Positions 1 through 9,600 of a DNA stretch of 22,200 bases are shown piece after piece (within the stretch, counting starts at the first letter, position 1; every line of letters begins with the position of its first letter). A program made the translations under genes and the position numbers. Origin of the DNA: Plantago elongata (lineage: Eukaryota > Streptophyta > Magnoliopsida > Lamiales > Plantaginaceae); NCBI GenBank assembly GCA_036897095.1, contig JAYMSP010002856.1, positions 1 to 22,200 of the forward strand, read 5' to 3'. The notes below the pieces were generated by a model. The model searched no databases. It was not told the DNA's origin and saw only the letters and a list, made by a program, of their open reading frames with translations.

Positions 1-96
1 TTGGTATTGTAATGAATGATATTTTATGAGTTTTAAATAAATATGCTTGGCTTGTCACAACTCTTGACGTCTGAACCCGGGTCTTGGGGCGCTACA
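1..96. mobile_element. Possible LTR terminus, cut by the window edge
   Basis: The stretch ends in GGGGCGCTACA at 86-96. On the minus strand this reads TGTAGCGCCCCAAGACCCGG, the TG(T)...GCCCC style of start seen in many plant Ty3/Gypsy LTRs. The GACGTC and ACCCGGGT words nearby also fit that style. No primer-binding site, polypurine tract or partner LTR is visible because the element would run off the left edge. This is recognition by style only. Confidence 0.3.
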
Positions 97-1462
97 ATAT
101 AAATCCTTGTAAATTCTAGTTTCCGTTTACTTTCATGTCACGCACCATAACCAACCTACTTAGACAACTAAGGTTATAGCTGCAATATCTTTCCATGGCT
201 CTGAGTTTAGTGAAGATTGTCTCGCCTCATAGTCGCCCACAATTCCACAAACAGCAAGAAGGACTATATCCAATCAGTGCGGCTTTTAATTTACAATGTA
301 CATATGTATATCAGTTTTACTTGGGCCATTTAGCCGGCTCGTTGTTGTTTTAGCTCTGCTTAGCTGACTCGAAGGTCGAATGCCGCTGCTAAATGGAAAG
401 CGTCGTGGTCTAAAATGTGGGAAATAGGATATATTTCTTGTTTCTATCAATTCCTGAATGTATTGTTAACATGTTTTTTGTGCTTGTAAGTATGTGGTTC
501 TCTAAATATGCTGTGTTTGGTATCAACCAAGAAAGACGAATGGCATGTTTTCCATGTCAAGATGGCCATTGACTCTTCGTGCTTGCTTTCTCCAGGTCAC
601 GCTAAATTGCATATTATCCATGTTAAATTAACGTTTTTGGCGTTGGCTGCAATTTTTGCTTAAACTTAACTTGCACGACGATTTCTTCTCTAATGGGACT
701 ACGAGTCTAACACAGCTAGCTTGACAGCGAAAGTCAAAGTTGTGATACTTTTGATATTTGATAACCAAATAACCTCTCATTTGTGGAACATGTTTCGGTT
801 CATTGTGAGTTCGTTGGCACATGGGCGAACTCGTAAATAATACTCATATCTATCTATTTACCACTAACTTTTCAGTTGTGCAGCTTTTTATACAAGCTAG
901 TTGATTTGATAATTTGATCAAGTTAACTTGTTGAAAGAAAAACTACCTGACAATCTATTTTTTCAGTTAGTTTGACTAAAAAGAATTTTAGCTTAACTTA
1001 ATCAGTTAACTTTTTATCTAACAATTACCTTTAGATTTGTTTTGTTAAACGGAACAGTAAAGTTTGTTTTTGAGTTCATTTTATTCTTTTCACATTTGAC
1101 TATGATAAGAGTAGATTCTTAAATTATTCATCTACTCAATTACACCAATGTTATTTTATCGGAGTTATTACAGTCAACACCAATGGTTGATTAGGAGGCA
1201 GTAGGTGATTATAACTTTAAGATTATACTCTAAAAATCATTCATATAATCATTAACCATAATCATCATCATTGATATCACTCCTTAGTTCCTATTGCCAA
1301 ACTACCTTGTTTACATAAAATTTGATGAAATCATTTCTTTTGACTGCATACATTGAGAAAAATATACCAAACTGCATCGTTTATTGTTAATATAAACTCT
1401 GATAGTCTAATAAATCACCTCTAAATAAACTTAAAAATTTCCTAATCAATCACCATTCGAAT
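97..1462. other. Gene-free AT-rich intergenic stretch
   Basis: I see no supportable gene on either strand. A 9-base perfect inverted repeat, CCATTTAGC at 326-334 against GCTAAATGG at 388-396, extends imperfectly to about 13 bases around a loop of about 50 bases. The part at about 880-1010, with words such as CAAGTTAACTTGTTG, resembles 2945-3058 and may be a decayed copy of the same repeat. A minus-strand open frame at 628-822 shows no recognisable domain. Confidence 0.5.
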
Positions 1463-1532
1463 TGATGTTGCCATCTTGATGGAATAAGAAAAATTAGTAA
1501 AAGATTGAAATGATGTTGCCATCTCGATGGAA
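1463..1532. repeat. 22-bp direct repeat pair
   Basis: TGATGTTGCCATCTTGATGG followed by AA occurs at 1463-1484. It recurs at 1511-1532 with one T-to-C change, 48 bp later. No gene lies nearby and no function is evident. Confidence 0.75.
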
Positions 1533-1767
1533 AAGACAAAAGTAACCCCAACCAATAACTTGTATTACCAACTCTTTAAAACTTGACAATTGGAAGTCTT
1601 TTCTTATGATATTTCGTAATCCCACAATTTGCTTTGTTTTTAGCCATTACACTATCAAATACTCAACTTCGGAAGTTTGTGCAAAGACGAACTGTCTAGT
1701 GTCTAGCATACGTTTTTTTACTTGTTCATATGCGATTCTACATCCTTTAGGTCTTTCGATTGATCAG

Positions 1768-1894
1768 TTCGAACCATAATTCCTCACTTTACGCGATTTG
1801 CAGACTATTTTTCAATCTACTAAGGAAATCCTCACTTCGCACCATAATTCCTTAACTTTAAGTAATCTGCAGTCTATTTTTCAATCTACCAAAG
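1768..1894. repeat. Two-copy tandem repeat, unit about 58 bp
   Basis: Unit 1 (1768-1824) and unit 2 (1836-1894) share the order TTCG-ACCATAATTCCT, then TGCAG-CTATTTTTCAATCTAC, then a terminal AAG. A handful of substitutions and small length changes separate the units, and 11 bases lie between them. It looks like an old local duplication downstream of the small minus-strand gene at 2277-2537. Confidence 0.7.
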
Positions 1895-2276
1895 TACAGG
1901 CTGCCTCACAGCTCATAACTTCATCCAAATTAGCAAAAGGAATACTCATGCTTGCTTAACAAGAAAAGTAGATAAAGGTCATCAATAAAACAGCTCAAAT
2001 TAGCCTCGAAATCATCATTACAATTCTTGAATACAATAACCAGAATCTACCTACTGAACAAATATCTCAAATAGTAACAATAATCATCATCATTAATTCA
2101 TTATAATCAGGATCAGATCAAACTAATTAAGTGAAAACTAATGAACAAAAACAACAACAAATTTCCTGTCATTTTTTTTTCCAGATTTCCGTCAGCTCCA
2201 ACCAATCACACTCATTTACATACCTCAATTCACCTGGATTAAATACTTATCAGTGAATCGGATTTGAAATTACGAA

Positions 2277-2537
2277 TCAGAACTGGCAACCACAACAGAG
2301 GAAGAACAAACAGAGAGACGAGACGAGAAAAACCGCTTCGAAAGCCGACACGATCTTAAACAAAAAGCTATCCACAAACCAGAGGTGCAAATTAAACCGC
2401 CTCTTCCACCTCAATCCCGCTGAGCTTCTCAATTTCCACCTCCGCGAACCGGCGGGAGTTCCTTCTGATCCGCTGCTCTTCCAGTTCAGCCGCTTGAAGA
2501 AGTACAGCAGGCTCGAAATCAAAGGCTTCTTCTCCAT
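2277..2537 (-). CDS. Small Cys-rich membrane-anchored protein, 86 aa, intronless
   Basis: The function is unknown; I recognise only the general look of a small plant-specific membrane protein. The ATG at 2537-2535 is chosen because the longer open frame to 2579 begins with TTG. The protein starts MEKKPLISSLLYFFKRL. Residues 31-48 are rich in Arg, Lys and Trp. Residues 53-82 form one hydrophobic segment, ending at the Cys-rich C-terminus FFLCCGCQF (Cys 76, 81, 82 and 84). This layout, a basic cytosol-type N-terminal part and one C-terminal helix, suggests a tail-anchored or type II membrane protein, and the cysteines could be lipidated or bind metal; these are inferences. The coding part is more GC-rich than its surroundings, which supports a real gene. 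The +4 base after the ATG is G, but -3 is T. The stop is TGA at 2277-2279. Confidence 0.7.
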   Translation of the reverse strand: MEKKPLISSLLYFFKRLNWKSSGSEGTPAGSRRWKLRSSAGLRWKRRFNLHLWFVDSFLFKIVSAFEAVFLVSSLCLFFLCCGCQF

Positions 2538-2661
2538 CGATTGATTTTCCGTGATCTTCAGTGAATTCTCACTTCTCAAAATTTGTTTGGGAAATGTTGA
2601 GTGTTTTTTTAAGAAGGAGAGGCTTTTGAATTATGCAGAACTACTGTGAAGGTTTTGAGTT

Positions 2662-2670
2662 GAATATAAA
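2662..2670 (-). promoter_or_regulatory. Possible TATA element of the 86-aa protein gene
   Basis: On the minus strand the sequence reads CACCTTTATATTCAACTC, a weak TATA-like element about 125 bases upstream of the ATG at 2537. That would place transcription start near 2635 and give a leader of about 100 bases. Position and composition are the only support. Confidence 0.3.
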
Positions 2671-2944
2671 GGTGTAAGTTGAGAGAAGGGCGAATAAGTA
2701 ATTATGGGTGAAAATAGGGGTACGGTTGGAAATTGAGTGAGTTAGTGGGTCATGAAATACAACCGTTCCCGCATTTCCGTTCGTGTCTAGGGGAAAGATG
2801 TCGCGCGAATGGAATTACAGTGAGGAGTCTGGAATATTATTGTAGGGGTTGAAATTGTACTCGTATTGCCTCCATCTATCATTATATTTTCAGTTCAATA
2901 AATATTTTTAGCTAAAAAATTCGTTACGTAAATGTTCATCTTCT

Positions 2945-3058
2945 TAAACAACTAGCTGGTTTAAGAAGTTATTCAAGTTAACTAGTTTAAAAAAAAACCT
3001 GACCAGCTATTAGCTAGTTTTTAGCTACCAACTAACTTTTCAACTAGTTTTACTAAAT
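2945..3058. repeat. CTAGTT/AACTAG-rich repeat fragment
   Basis: The segment is full of short inverted words (AACTAGCTGG, GTTAACTAG, CCAGCTATTAGCTAG, AACTTTTCAACTAG) and ends TTTTACTAAATAG. It resembles a common plant non-autonomous DNA element whose ends read roughly GTTTGGTAAA. The region 880-1010 shares the same words. No clean termini or target duplication can be drawn, so it is called a decayed fragment. Confidence 0.4.
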
Positions 3059-3163
3059 AGATCCATTAATCGAACGTGATTGTAATTGTTTTGTAATGTG
3101 TTTTTCGTGTATATGTTTTATATTGATTTTGTGACGGAGGAAAGAATAATATCAAAAAGATTT

Positions 3164-3415
3164 GGGGCTGATTGGCATGCGACTTAAATGTCCCGATTTA
3201 AATGCCTGAATAGTGATCAGAATTGTAGTGGGATTGTTAAAATTGTGTTTGGTATAGAATTGTAATTGGATAGGGTATTATATGTTTGTTATATAGGAAG
3301 AGAAAATGTTGCTACTGTAGAGGCATTTCGATATTTGGCATTTAAATGCCATAACAAACACAAAATCTCCGAGTAGCAATCAAACGAGCATTTGGATGCT
3401 ACTCCAATCAGCCCC
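3164..3415. mobile_element. Tourist/PIF-like MITE, copy 1 (252 bp)
   Basis: Terminal inverted repeats GGGGCTGATTGG (3164-3175) and CCAATCAGCCCC (3404-3415) match perfectly over 12 bases. The flanks read TTT on the left and TTG on the right, compatible with a mutated 3-bp target duplication as in PIF/Harbinger elements. A perfect 16-base palindrome, TGGCATTTAAATGCCA, lies at 3336-3351. Internal AATTGTGTTTGG at about 3240 is shared with the copy at 4834-4982, which shows they are one family. There is no coding capacity. Confidence 0.75.
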
Positions 3416-4833
3416 TTGATCTTTGTGGTAAGAATATTTTCGGTAGATACAAAATCAATTTAATACATAAGTTTTAAAAGATTAGGCTATTGTATGATAA
3501 ACCTGAAGATTAGGGTTCAATTTTCGATTGATACCAATTTATTTTCTTTTTCGAAGAAAGTTAAAAATATCATACGATATATATAAGATTGTATCACTCA
3601 TACTTAATAAGTACATTCTGGTTGTGTTATCTTTAACTGAAAATCACTTCAGTCCAGTTCAGTTCAGTTTGGTTTAGTTATAATTTATACTTTACTCAGT
3701 CCTGTTCAGTAAATTTCAGTTAAAAAACACAACATTATTCTAGCGATTAGGCCTTCAGGAGAAAGTATTTCACAATAGATGTCGCACAAGAATTGCCAAT
3801 GTCACTTTTACGAAGCCCTTTTCTTCACCCTCCTTTTTACGCCAAGATCCACAATACACTATTAAGCTAGAAACAACATTAATGCAAGCTGTGTTCTTTA
3901 TAAAATGAAAAAAAGAACTATGGAATCGAATCAATTTGGGCATAAAGGCGATAAATCCATAAAGACAGTAAATTACAATCGGCCTGGAAAAGATCCATTA
4001 CAGATCAAACACAATTTTTCCCCCTTTTTGGTTATAAAAAGGATATGCATGTTGACATAAAATAAAGAGACGAATAGTGTCACATAAAGGATGGGAGTCC
4101 GTCACATATATTTGCTTTTACCACCTGTATATTTTCTATTTATTTTGCTGTTAAAACTTAAAATCTTTGTATACAATTGACGTACGTACGTGACACTATG
4201 TGTAACATTCGGCTTTGTTTGAGCTACGGAGCTATTCCTTTTTAATTCGTCTATTCCTTTTTTAACTCAATGAAGATACAAAAAGACACGGCTACAAACA
4301 AAAGCAGTAAATTACACCTATATACTACTATTTTCAGTATTTTTCGATGTCGATCTGTTTGCAGTTTGTGTTTGTTATCCATAGATGGAATTCTTAGTTC
4401 CTTATGGTATAGTATACTGCCATAACCATTTAAATAATATAATTTTGAATTATATTATTTGCTCCCATAAACTTAAAATTATGTGTCCGTTATTATTTAT
4501 GATTGAAAAAATGTAACGCTTCACTAATAAGGAATAAATTAATGCCATTTGTGTTCAAACTAATATTAAAAAATTTATTGCATGTTTAAACATACAAGTT
4601 ACAGTAACACCGCACCAACAAATCATCCTTGAAGGAATCCACGAGCTCATGGAAGGAATGCACAAGATTAAAAAAAAATTTGTTTATCAGAAAGAAAATT
4701 TCGTTGCGATCATTTAGCTAAAGAAGCAAGTAATCGAACCTTTGAAAATTTAGCCCATGAAGTCACCTTTTATAATAGTCTAGTATGCTTTAACTTTATT
4801 CTCGACTCTTGCCCTGTGTGGTTTAATGATGTA
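3416..4833. other. Gene-free AT-rich intergenic stretch
   Basis: No supportable gene is seen. A CAGTTCAGTTCAGT-type microsatellite lies at about 3650-3720. ATAGTGTCAC (about 4074) and its complement GTGACACTAT (about 4190) form a 10-base inverted pair just beside an ACGTACGTACGT run, and may mark a very decayed small element. Confidence 0.45.
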
Positions 4834-4982
4834 GGGGCTGATTGACATGGCATTTTAATGGAGATTTTGGTGAAATTGTGTTTGGAATAAAATTGAAATG
4901 GGGGTATTTGAAGTGTATTTTAGGCCAAATCACTATTCATAGAGCCAAATGGGGGCATTTAAATGCCAGTCCAATCAGCCCC
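4834..4982. mobile_element. Tourist/PIF-like MITE, copy 2 (149 bp)
   Basis: The termini GGGGCTGATTG (4834-4844) and CAATCAGCCCC (4972-4982) are the same as in the copy at 3164-3415. An exact 3-bp duplication GTA flanks it (4831-4833 and 4983-4985). The internal palindrome GGCATTTAAATGCC (4954-4967) and AAATTGTGTTTGG at about 4872 are shared with the first copy. It is about 100 bp shorter, so one copy carries an internal deletion or the other an insertion. The open frame crossing it is not a gene. Confidence 0.8.
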
Positions 4983-5290
4983 GTAATCATTAAAGACTCT
5001 TGTAATTCTATTAGGCTAGTTTGATATGACGTATTTCCTTAGGAATAAAATAATTGTAGTAATAAATAAGAATACTCTGGGCTTGATGATTTCTATGAGT
5101 TTCTAGTCTCCAACCTATGGTCCGGATGTTAGGGTTTAACAGGAAAATTGAAGCAATGATAAAATGATAATAAGATTATAATACAAAAAATTTATAGAGA
5201 TGTACAAAGTAATTTATAATGTACTTTAATCCAACCTTTAGAATCCATATTCCACTTAATATACATAAATGTGCAAATTATTTGATGCTT

Positions 5291-5614
5291 TCACCGCATA
5301 GTCTTGCAATACGTGCAATTCGAGAGCGATTCATTGTTTACATTTCCTCCTAGTTGATATTCACACGCAATACGTACTACACCACTTAAGCAGGTGCTGA
5401 AAATTAAGTGAAAAACTAATTCGGCATGCTTAAATAATTAATAGATTGATTGACATAAAATTCTTAACCAATTAAATTTTAACGGACCTTTAATATATGA
5501 ATATTAATATAATTTTATGCTGAGTGAAATTGTGACTTACCAAAGTTGATTAAATGCATTCCCGAGTTGCCTAAAACTTTGCCTTCCTTTTGTCGTCCGT
5601 GTTACCCCACACTC
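5291..5614 (-). other. Candidate two-exon small ORF, Cys-containing; doubtful
   Basis: On the minus strand an open segment (5614-5541) ends at a strong donor, TTTG|GTAAGTCAC. A 144-bp AT-rich gap follows, then the acceptor TTTTCAG|C, with exon 2 at 5396-5291. Joined in the only frame that stays open, the second exon adds 34 residues with cysteines in ACEYQ and NCTYCKTMR, then TGA. I find no in-frame ATG in the first segment (a stop lies just upstream of 5614), so an earlier exon would be needed. It could be a pseudogene fragment, a non-coding transcript or chance. The family is not recognised. Confidence 0.18.
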
Positions 5615-6300
5615 TCATAAAGGGTTGACTCTAAGTCACCTGAAGCATGAACGAGGATTCGAATGGGAGCGTAAATTGAAAAATATCAAAACTTAAAAAA
5701 ATATGAAGATGTTAATGCCTTAAAGCGCATTGTAATAATTATATAAAATACATTTTATCTATATTAAATATTAATACGTTTAAAAAGTATATCTTAAATT
5801 AGAAATGATGTGTAACTATAAATTCTACATGCATATGAGTTCAAATTATTGCTCTGCGACTTTTAAAAGTTATAAAAGTAAACTAAAAAAGCATTATCGA
5901 GCGAGCTAAAAATATAAAACGAATTAAAGACGTCAAACGATATAAAGTTTAAGGGACAATACTTTAGAAGATTTAAGATGGTCTTGATTACTTCAAACAC
6001 AATTACAGAATTACTGTACGCCTCGACATTAACATAACAACATTGGTTGTGTTATTGATCAACTAAATTGTGTTGTTAAAAGCCCACGATCAGCCTACTC
6101 TCCGTTAGGGATCTGATCCAGACAAGCCCAATCGACCCAATAGGGTTAGCCTGTGAGCCTTTTCCCCTTCGTTGAAAGTTCAACAAGCAGAAACCCCACC
6201 AACAAGATTCAAGACGACTAGTATTTGGTCAACCTGTGATTCTGTAAATTAAGAATTTAATATTACTAATCCCCTCTCCATCACTTCGATTTATTTCCCC
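5615..6300. other. Intergenic region and upstream promoter of the TOM1-like gene
   Basis: No gene is seen. The first part is very AT-rich. From about 6075 the DNA becomes more GC-rich (GCCCACGATCAGCCTACTC and following), as often seen near plant promoters. A short hairpin-like segment, TAACATAACAACATTGGTTG, lies at about 6031. Confidence 0.4.
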
Positions 6301-6311
6301 GTATATATATC
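6301..6311 (+). promoter_or_regulatory. TATA box of the TOM1-like gene
   Basis: GTATATATATC lies about 265 bases before the start codon. It is followed at the expected distance by a GA-rich tract (about 6319-6362) and a pyrimidine-rich stretch (about 6435-6465), both typical of plant 5' leaders. Transcription start is inferred near 6335-6340. Confidence 0.6.
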
Positions 6312-6314
6312 TAG

Positions 6315-6362
6315 AGTCTAGAGAGAGAAGAAGCTAGAGAGAGATAGGGAGAGAGAGGAGTA
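6315..6362. repeat. GA-rich microsatellite in the 5' leader
   Basis: The tract is a run of GAGA, AGAAG and TAGAGAGA words with interruptions, between the TATA box and the first ATG. GA/CT repeats are common in plant core promoters and leaders, where GAGA-binding (BBR/BPC) proteins can act; binding here is inference. Confidence 0.7.
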
Positions 6363-6551
6363 GTACAGGAAAGGGAATCCATAAGCAATAGATCCGTGAC
6401 AGAAACTGAAAGATACACACACACCCCAAATTACTCAACTCTCTTCTTCTATTCTCTTCCTTCACCACCATAGTTCTCAACGACACAACCGAATCACATT
6501 TTTTCGACTCCACATACGTATTTTTTATTAATTTCTGTCGCCGGTGTGTAT

Positions 6552-6626
6552 ATGCATTGCGATTTCCAAGCAGATGTGGGATTCGAGCGAACAGAGTTGT
6601 TATCCGGACGCGGTGGTTGGGGTTAA
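6552..6626 (+). promoter_or_regulatory. Upstream ORF overlapping the TOM1-like start codon
   Basis: This is the only ATG found between the inferred transcription start and the main start codon. It opens a 24-codon frame (MHCDFQADVGF...) ending in TAA at 6624-6626, 50 bases past the main ATG at 6574, in a different frame. Both ATGs have poor context: -3 is T for the uORF and C for the main start, with no G at +4 in either. An overlapping uORF of this kind normally lowers translation of the main frame. Confidence 0.5.
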
Positions 6627-9600
6627 CGTCGCCTTAGCTTGCGTTGATGGCGTTATTGCGTTCATCGCTTTCTATCAGGTCAATTTTCGTGTGTTTTTCC
6701 GCTGAATTGTGGTTTTTTGTTGTTGCATTGATTGTTATGGCTTGTTAGTGCAGTGAGGATCAATTGAGCGGCAAATTCAGTAGAATGGAAATTAATTAGC
6801 TGATTATGAATTTGAGTTGTTATTTGTTTGTGGTTGCAATGATTGTTATAGTTTAGTTAGTGTAGCAAAGGTCAATTGAGCTGATTATGGGCTAGTTTTT
6901 GGATTAGCTGTCGATATTTGGGTGGTTAGGTTAAATGAAGTGGACATGGATGTTATTTTTGGATGAGATTGCGGACGTGTGATGTGGACTACCTAGCGAA
7001 GTGTTTGTATGGAGAGATTGAGTGCGGTGTTAGTCTATTTATTCATTTGGATATGAGTTTAGTTATGAATCATTAAGCTGTGCTATTGTCTAGCATGTTT
7101 TACGTGTTATCTACCTGATAGTTCCTTGGAAATCAATCATCATGAGCTCTCCTCGTGATGTTATTAAAAATGTTTTATAAGCCTTACAATGACCGGAATG
7201 ATGATTTTCTAGATGCTTAACATGTTTGTAATTTATGAAACTTGGTGGTGAGGTGAGAAGAATTTTTTTTTTTTTTTGCAGCAGAAGGTTGGGGTTTGTA
7301 AATTCAGATGCAAATCTTTAATGTTTTAGCATCCATAAATTATCGAAATTGTCTTGTACTTGTGTGCTGTTTCCAAATTTGATAACAATGATCTTTAAAT
7401 TGGGGCTGAGGAATATGAAACTGATCTGTTGAACTTGAAAGTCATGCAGTCTATTATTGAAGGTAATAGCTTCGTGTTTAGATAGTCTTATAGGTGAATC
7501 GTGAAGTTTTCACCTGTACATCCCCCCATCCCCCCCCTTTCAACCGTTAATGTTAAAACTGTCCTAGTACATTATGTGACATGCAAAAGCTCTCAAAGGT
7601 GTTGGAATAGTTATCACAATATAATATCTGATTTCCTTGAAGATTGCAACAAAATTTACTTCTTTTGACACGTGCCTGTTCACCCAGTTTATGGCTAGGA
7701 GTACTTTGGTACTTGGCGGTAAAGCATTAGTGGCCGTTATGGTAGTTCGAGGTGCATTGATAGCCACCAGGACATGGTAGTTTTGTGCTTTGGTGGGTTC
7801 AAATACAGTTGTCAACCGTGTGTTTTCTGTGACCTACATAGATAGTTTCGTGTCATTAGTAACGTTACAGATGTCAAACACCTGTCATGTGTGGTACCTA
7901 TTTTGAGGATATTAGGATTGCTCGTTTGTTGGTTGGTAGCATCAAGGTATTATTAATATTATTTTTGTATTTTTACTTATGACTTATTATTAGTATTGTC
8001 GTGCTTAAATACTTCTGATGTTATTATATATTATAATTAATTACAACAGTACCGAATAATTCTTTTCCGGTTCCTATGTAACAGTAATCTAGACCTCAAT
8101 CGATGTTCAGTAGGTTCTCAACTCCCATCCTGGATTCAAAGATATATACCATTTTGATCAATAAAAGGACTCAACCAATTGCGGGTATAAGTATATCATT
8201 CATATCCCAGTCATACCCCTGTAAACTTGAGTAGCTTGATCAGCCAAACAACAAGGAATGGAGACAAACAGTTTCAAGGTCAACTAATCGGTTGTAATTT
8301 CAGTTGAATAATCGTGGACTTTCAGCAAATATATCTTTTAGTTGCTCCTTCGTCATAATAATTTGCAACAAAACGCCATTAACATGAAATTTTCCACTGA
8401 TTCTGCAGTTAACTTTTGTGATATTATCTAAATCGTTGAATACTTAGGAGGATTTTGTAAAATGAGTGTGTTCGATACTTCTGTAGTTGTACTGAGTGCT
8501 ATGTCATGTGTGACTGCTTATCTTTTTCTTACTGATTTTCTTTCACTGCAACAGCTACTGAGGATTCATTCAAGAAATCCACGGATATGCTGGACCCGGC
8601 AGAAGGTAATCTCTGATTTTTTTTTTTTTTTTGATTTGTAACTTGTTTTGATTTGGTTTCTAATTTTTAGATGTCAGATTATGTTTCCTGGTAACAGATA
8701 CTGCCATAAATTGCATTGGTGAAATATATTTTCCTTGATGTGTCACAACTACATTTATGTGTTGTTTTCATTAGTCATTGTTGTTACTTTCTTCAATGCT
8801 TGCTATCAAATTAGGAATTTTCCTGGTTGTTATACTCTTCCGTATTTATGGTGATTCTTATGCTGCAACAATTTCAAAATGGTTCCACAAAAAATACTAA
8901 ATGCGATGCAAAATAGTTTCCTTATTATAGTTCATTTTCTTAATGTAACTGTGCTACGCCCGGTGTAGTGGGGAGATATCTGCTGTTCCAGACAGCTTTC
9001 ATTAGGCTACTTTTATCGGAGAAGCAATGACATTCTCTCCTTTGCAGTTTTCTGATTGGCTGTTATGTTTCATTCCATCGAACTTTCAAATTCAAATTCC
9101 ATAGCATTAATCATTTTGACTAACAGTTTTACATATATGATAAGTAGAAATCATGTTTTTAAGCTAGTGAGACTATATTTCTGCATGCCAATATTGTGCA
9201 GTATTTCAACATAAAATAATAACTAATCCTGTTGTAGACACTGGATAACGGAATACGAGTTTATAGCACTACTCCCTCCATCCCGCTAATACTGTTTACA
9301 ACCCAACACAATTATTAAGGTAGTGGAAATAATAAGTAGTAGGTAATGACAACGAAGTGCATCTCAGTTGGTAAAACGCTTCACCTCCAACCAATAGGTC
9401 GGGGGTTCGAGTCACTCTTTAGACGTTTCAAAAAAATAAATTAAGTAGTAGGTAATATGAGTAAATATGAACGATTGTGAATTAAAAATAAATATATCCT
9501 GTTGTGTTTTACAACCGAACCATAACAAGTTATTTAATTTTGAGGTTACGGTTATACCAATGAATCTTTACTGTTAATAAAAATACAATAGGTTATGGTT

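Noticed and set aside
628..822. Minus-strand open frame of 64 codons
   Set aside because: No domain, no splice or promoter context, and composition like the surrounding non-coding DNA.
2538..2579. Upstream extension of the 86-aa protein
   Set aside because: The longer frame begins with TTG, not ATG; the first real ATG is at 2537.
7564..7815. Minus-strand open frame inside intron 1
   Set aside because: It lies wholly in an intron of a well-supported plus-strand gene and shows no recognisable domain.
9348..9441. Functional tRNA gene
   Set aside because: Pol III boxes are present, but no paired acceptor stem or clean anticodon arm can be drawn, and the exact flanking duplication plus A-rich tail fit a SINE.
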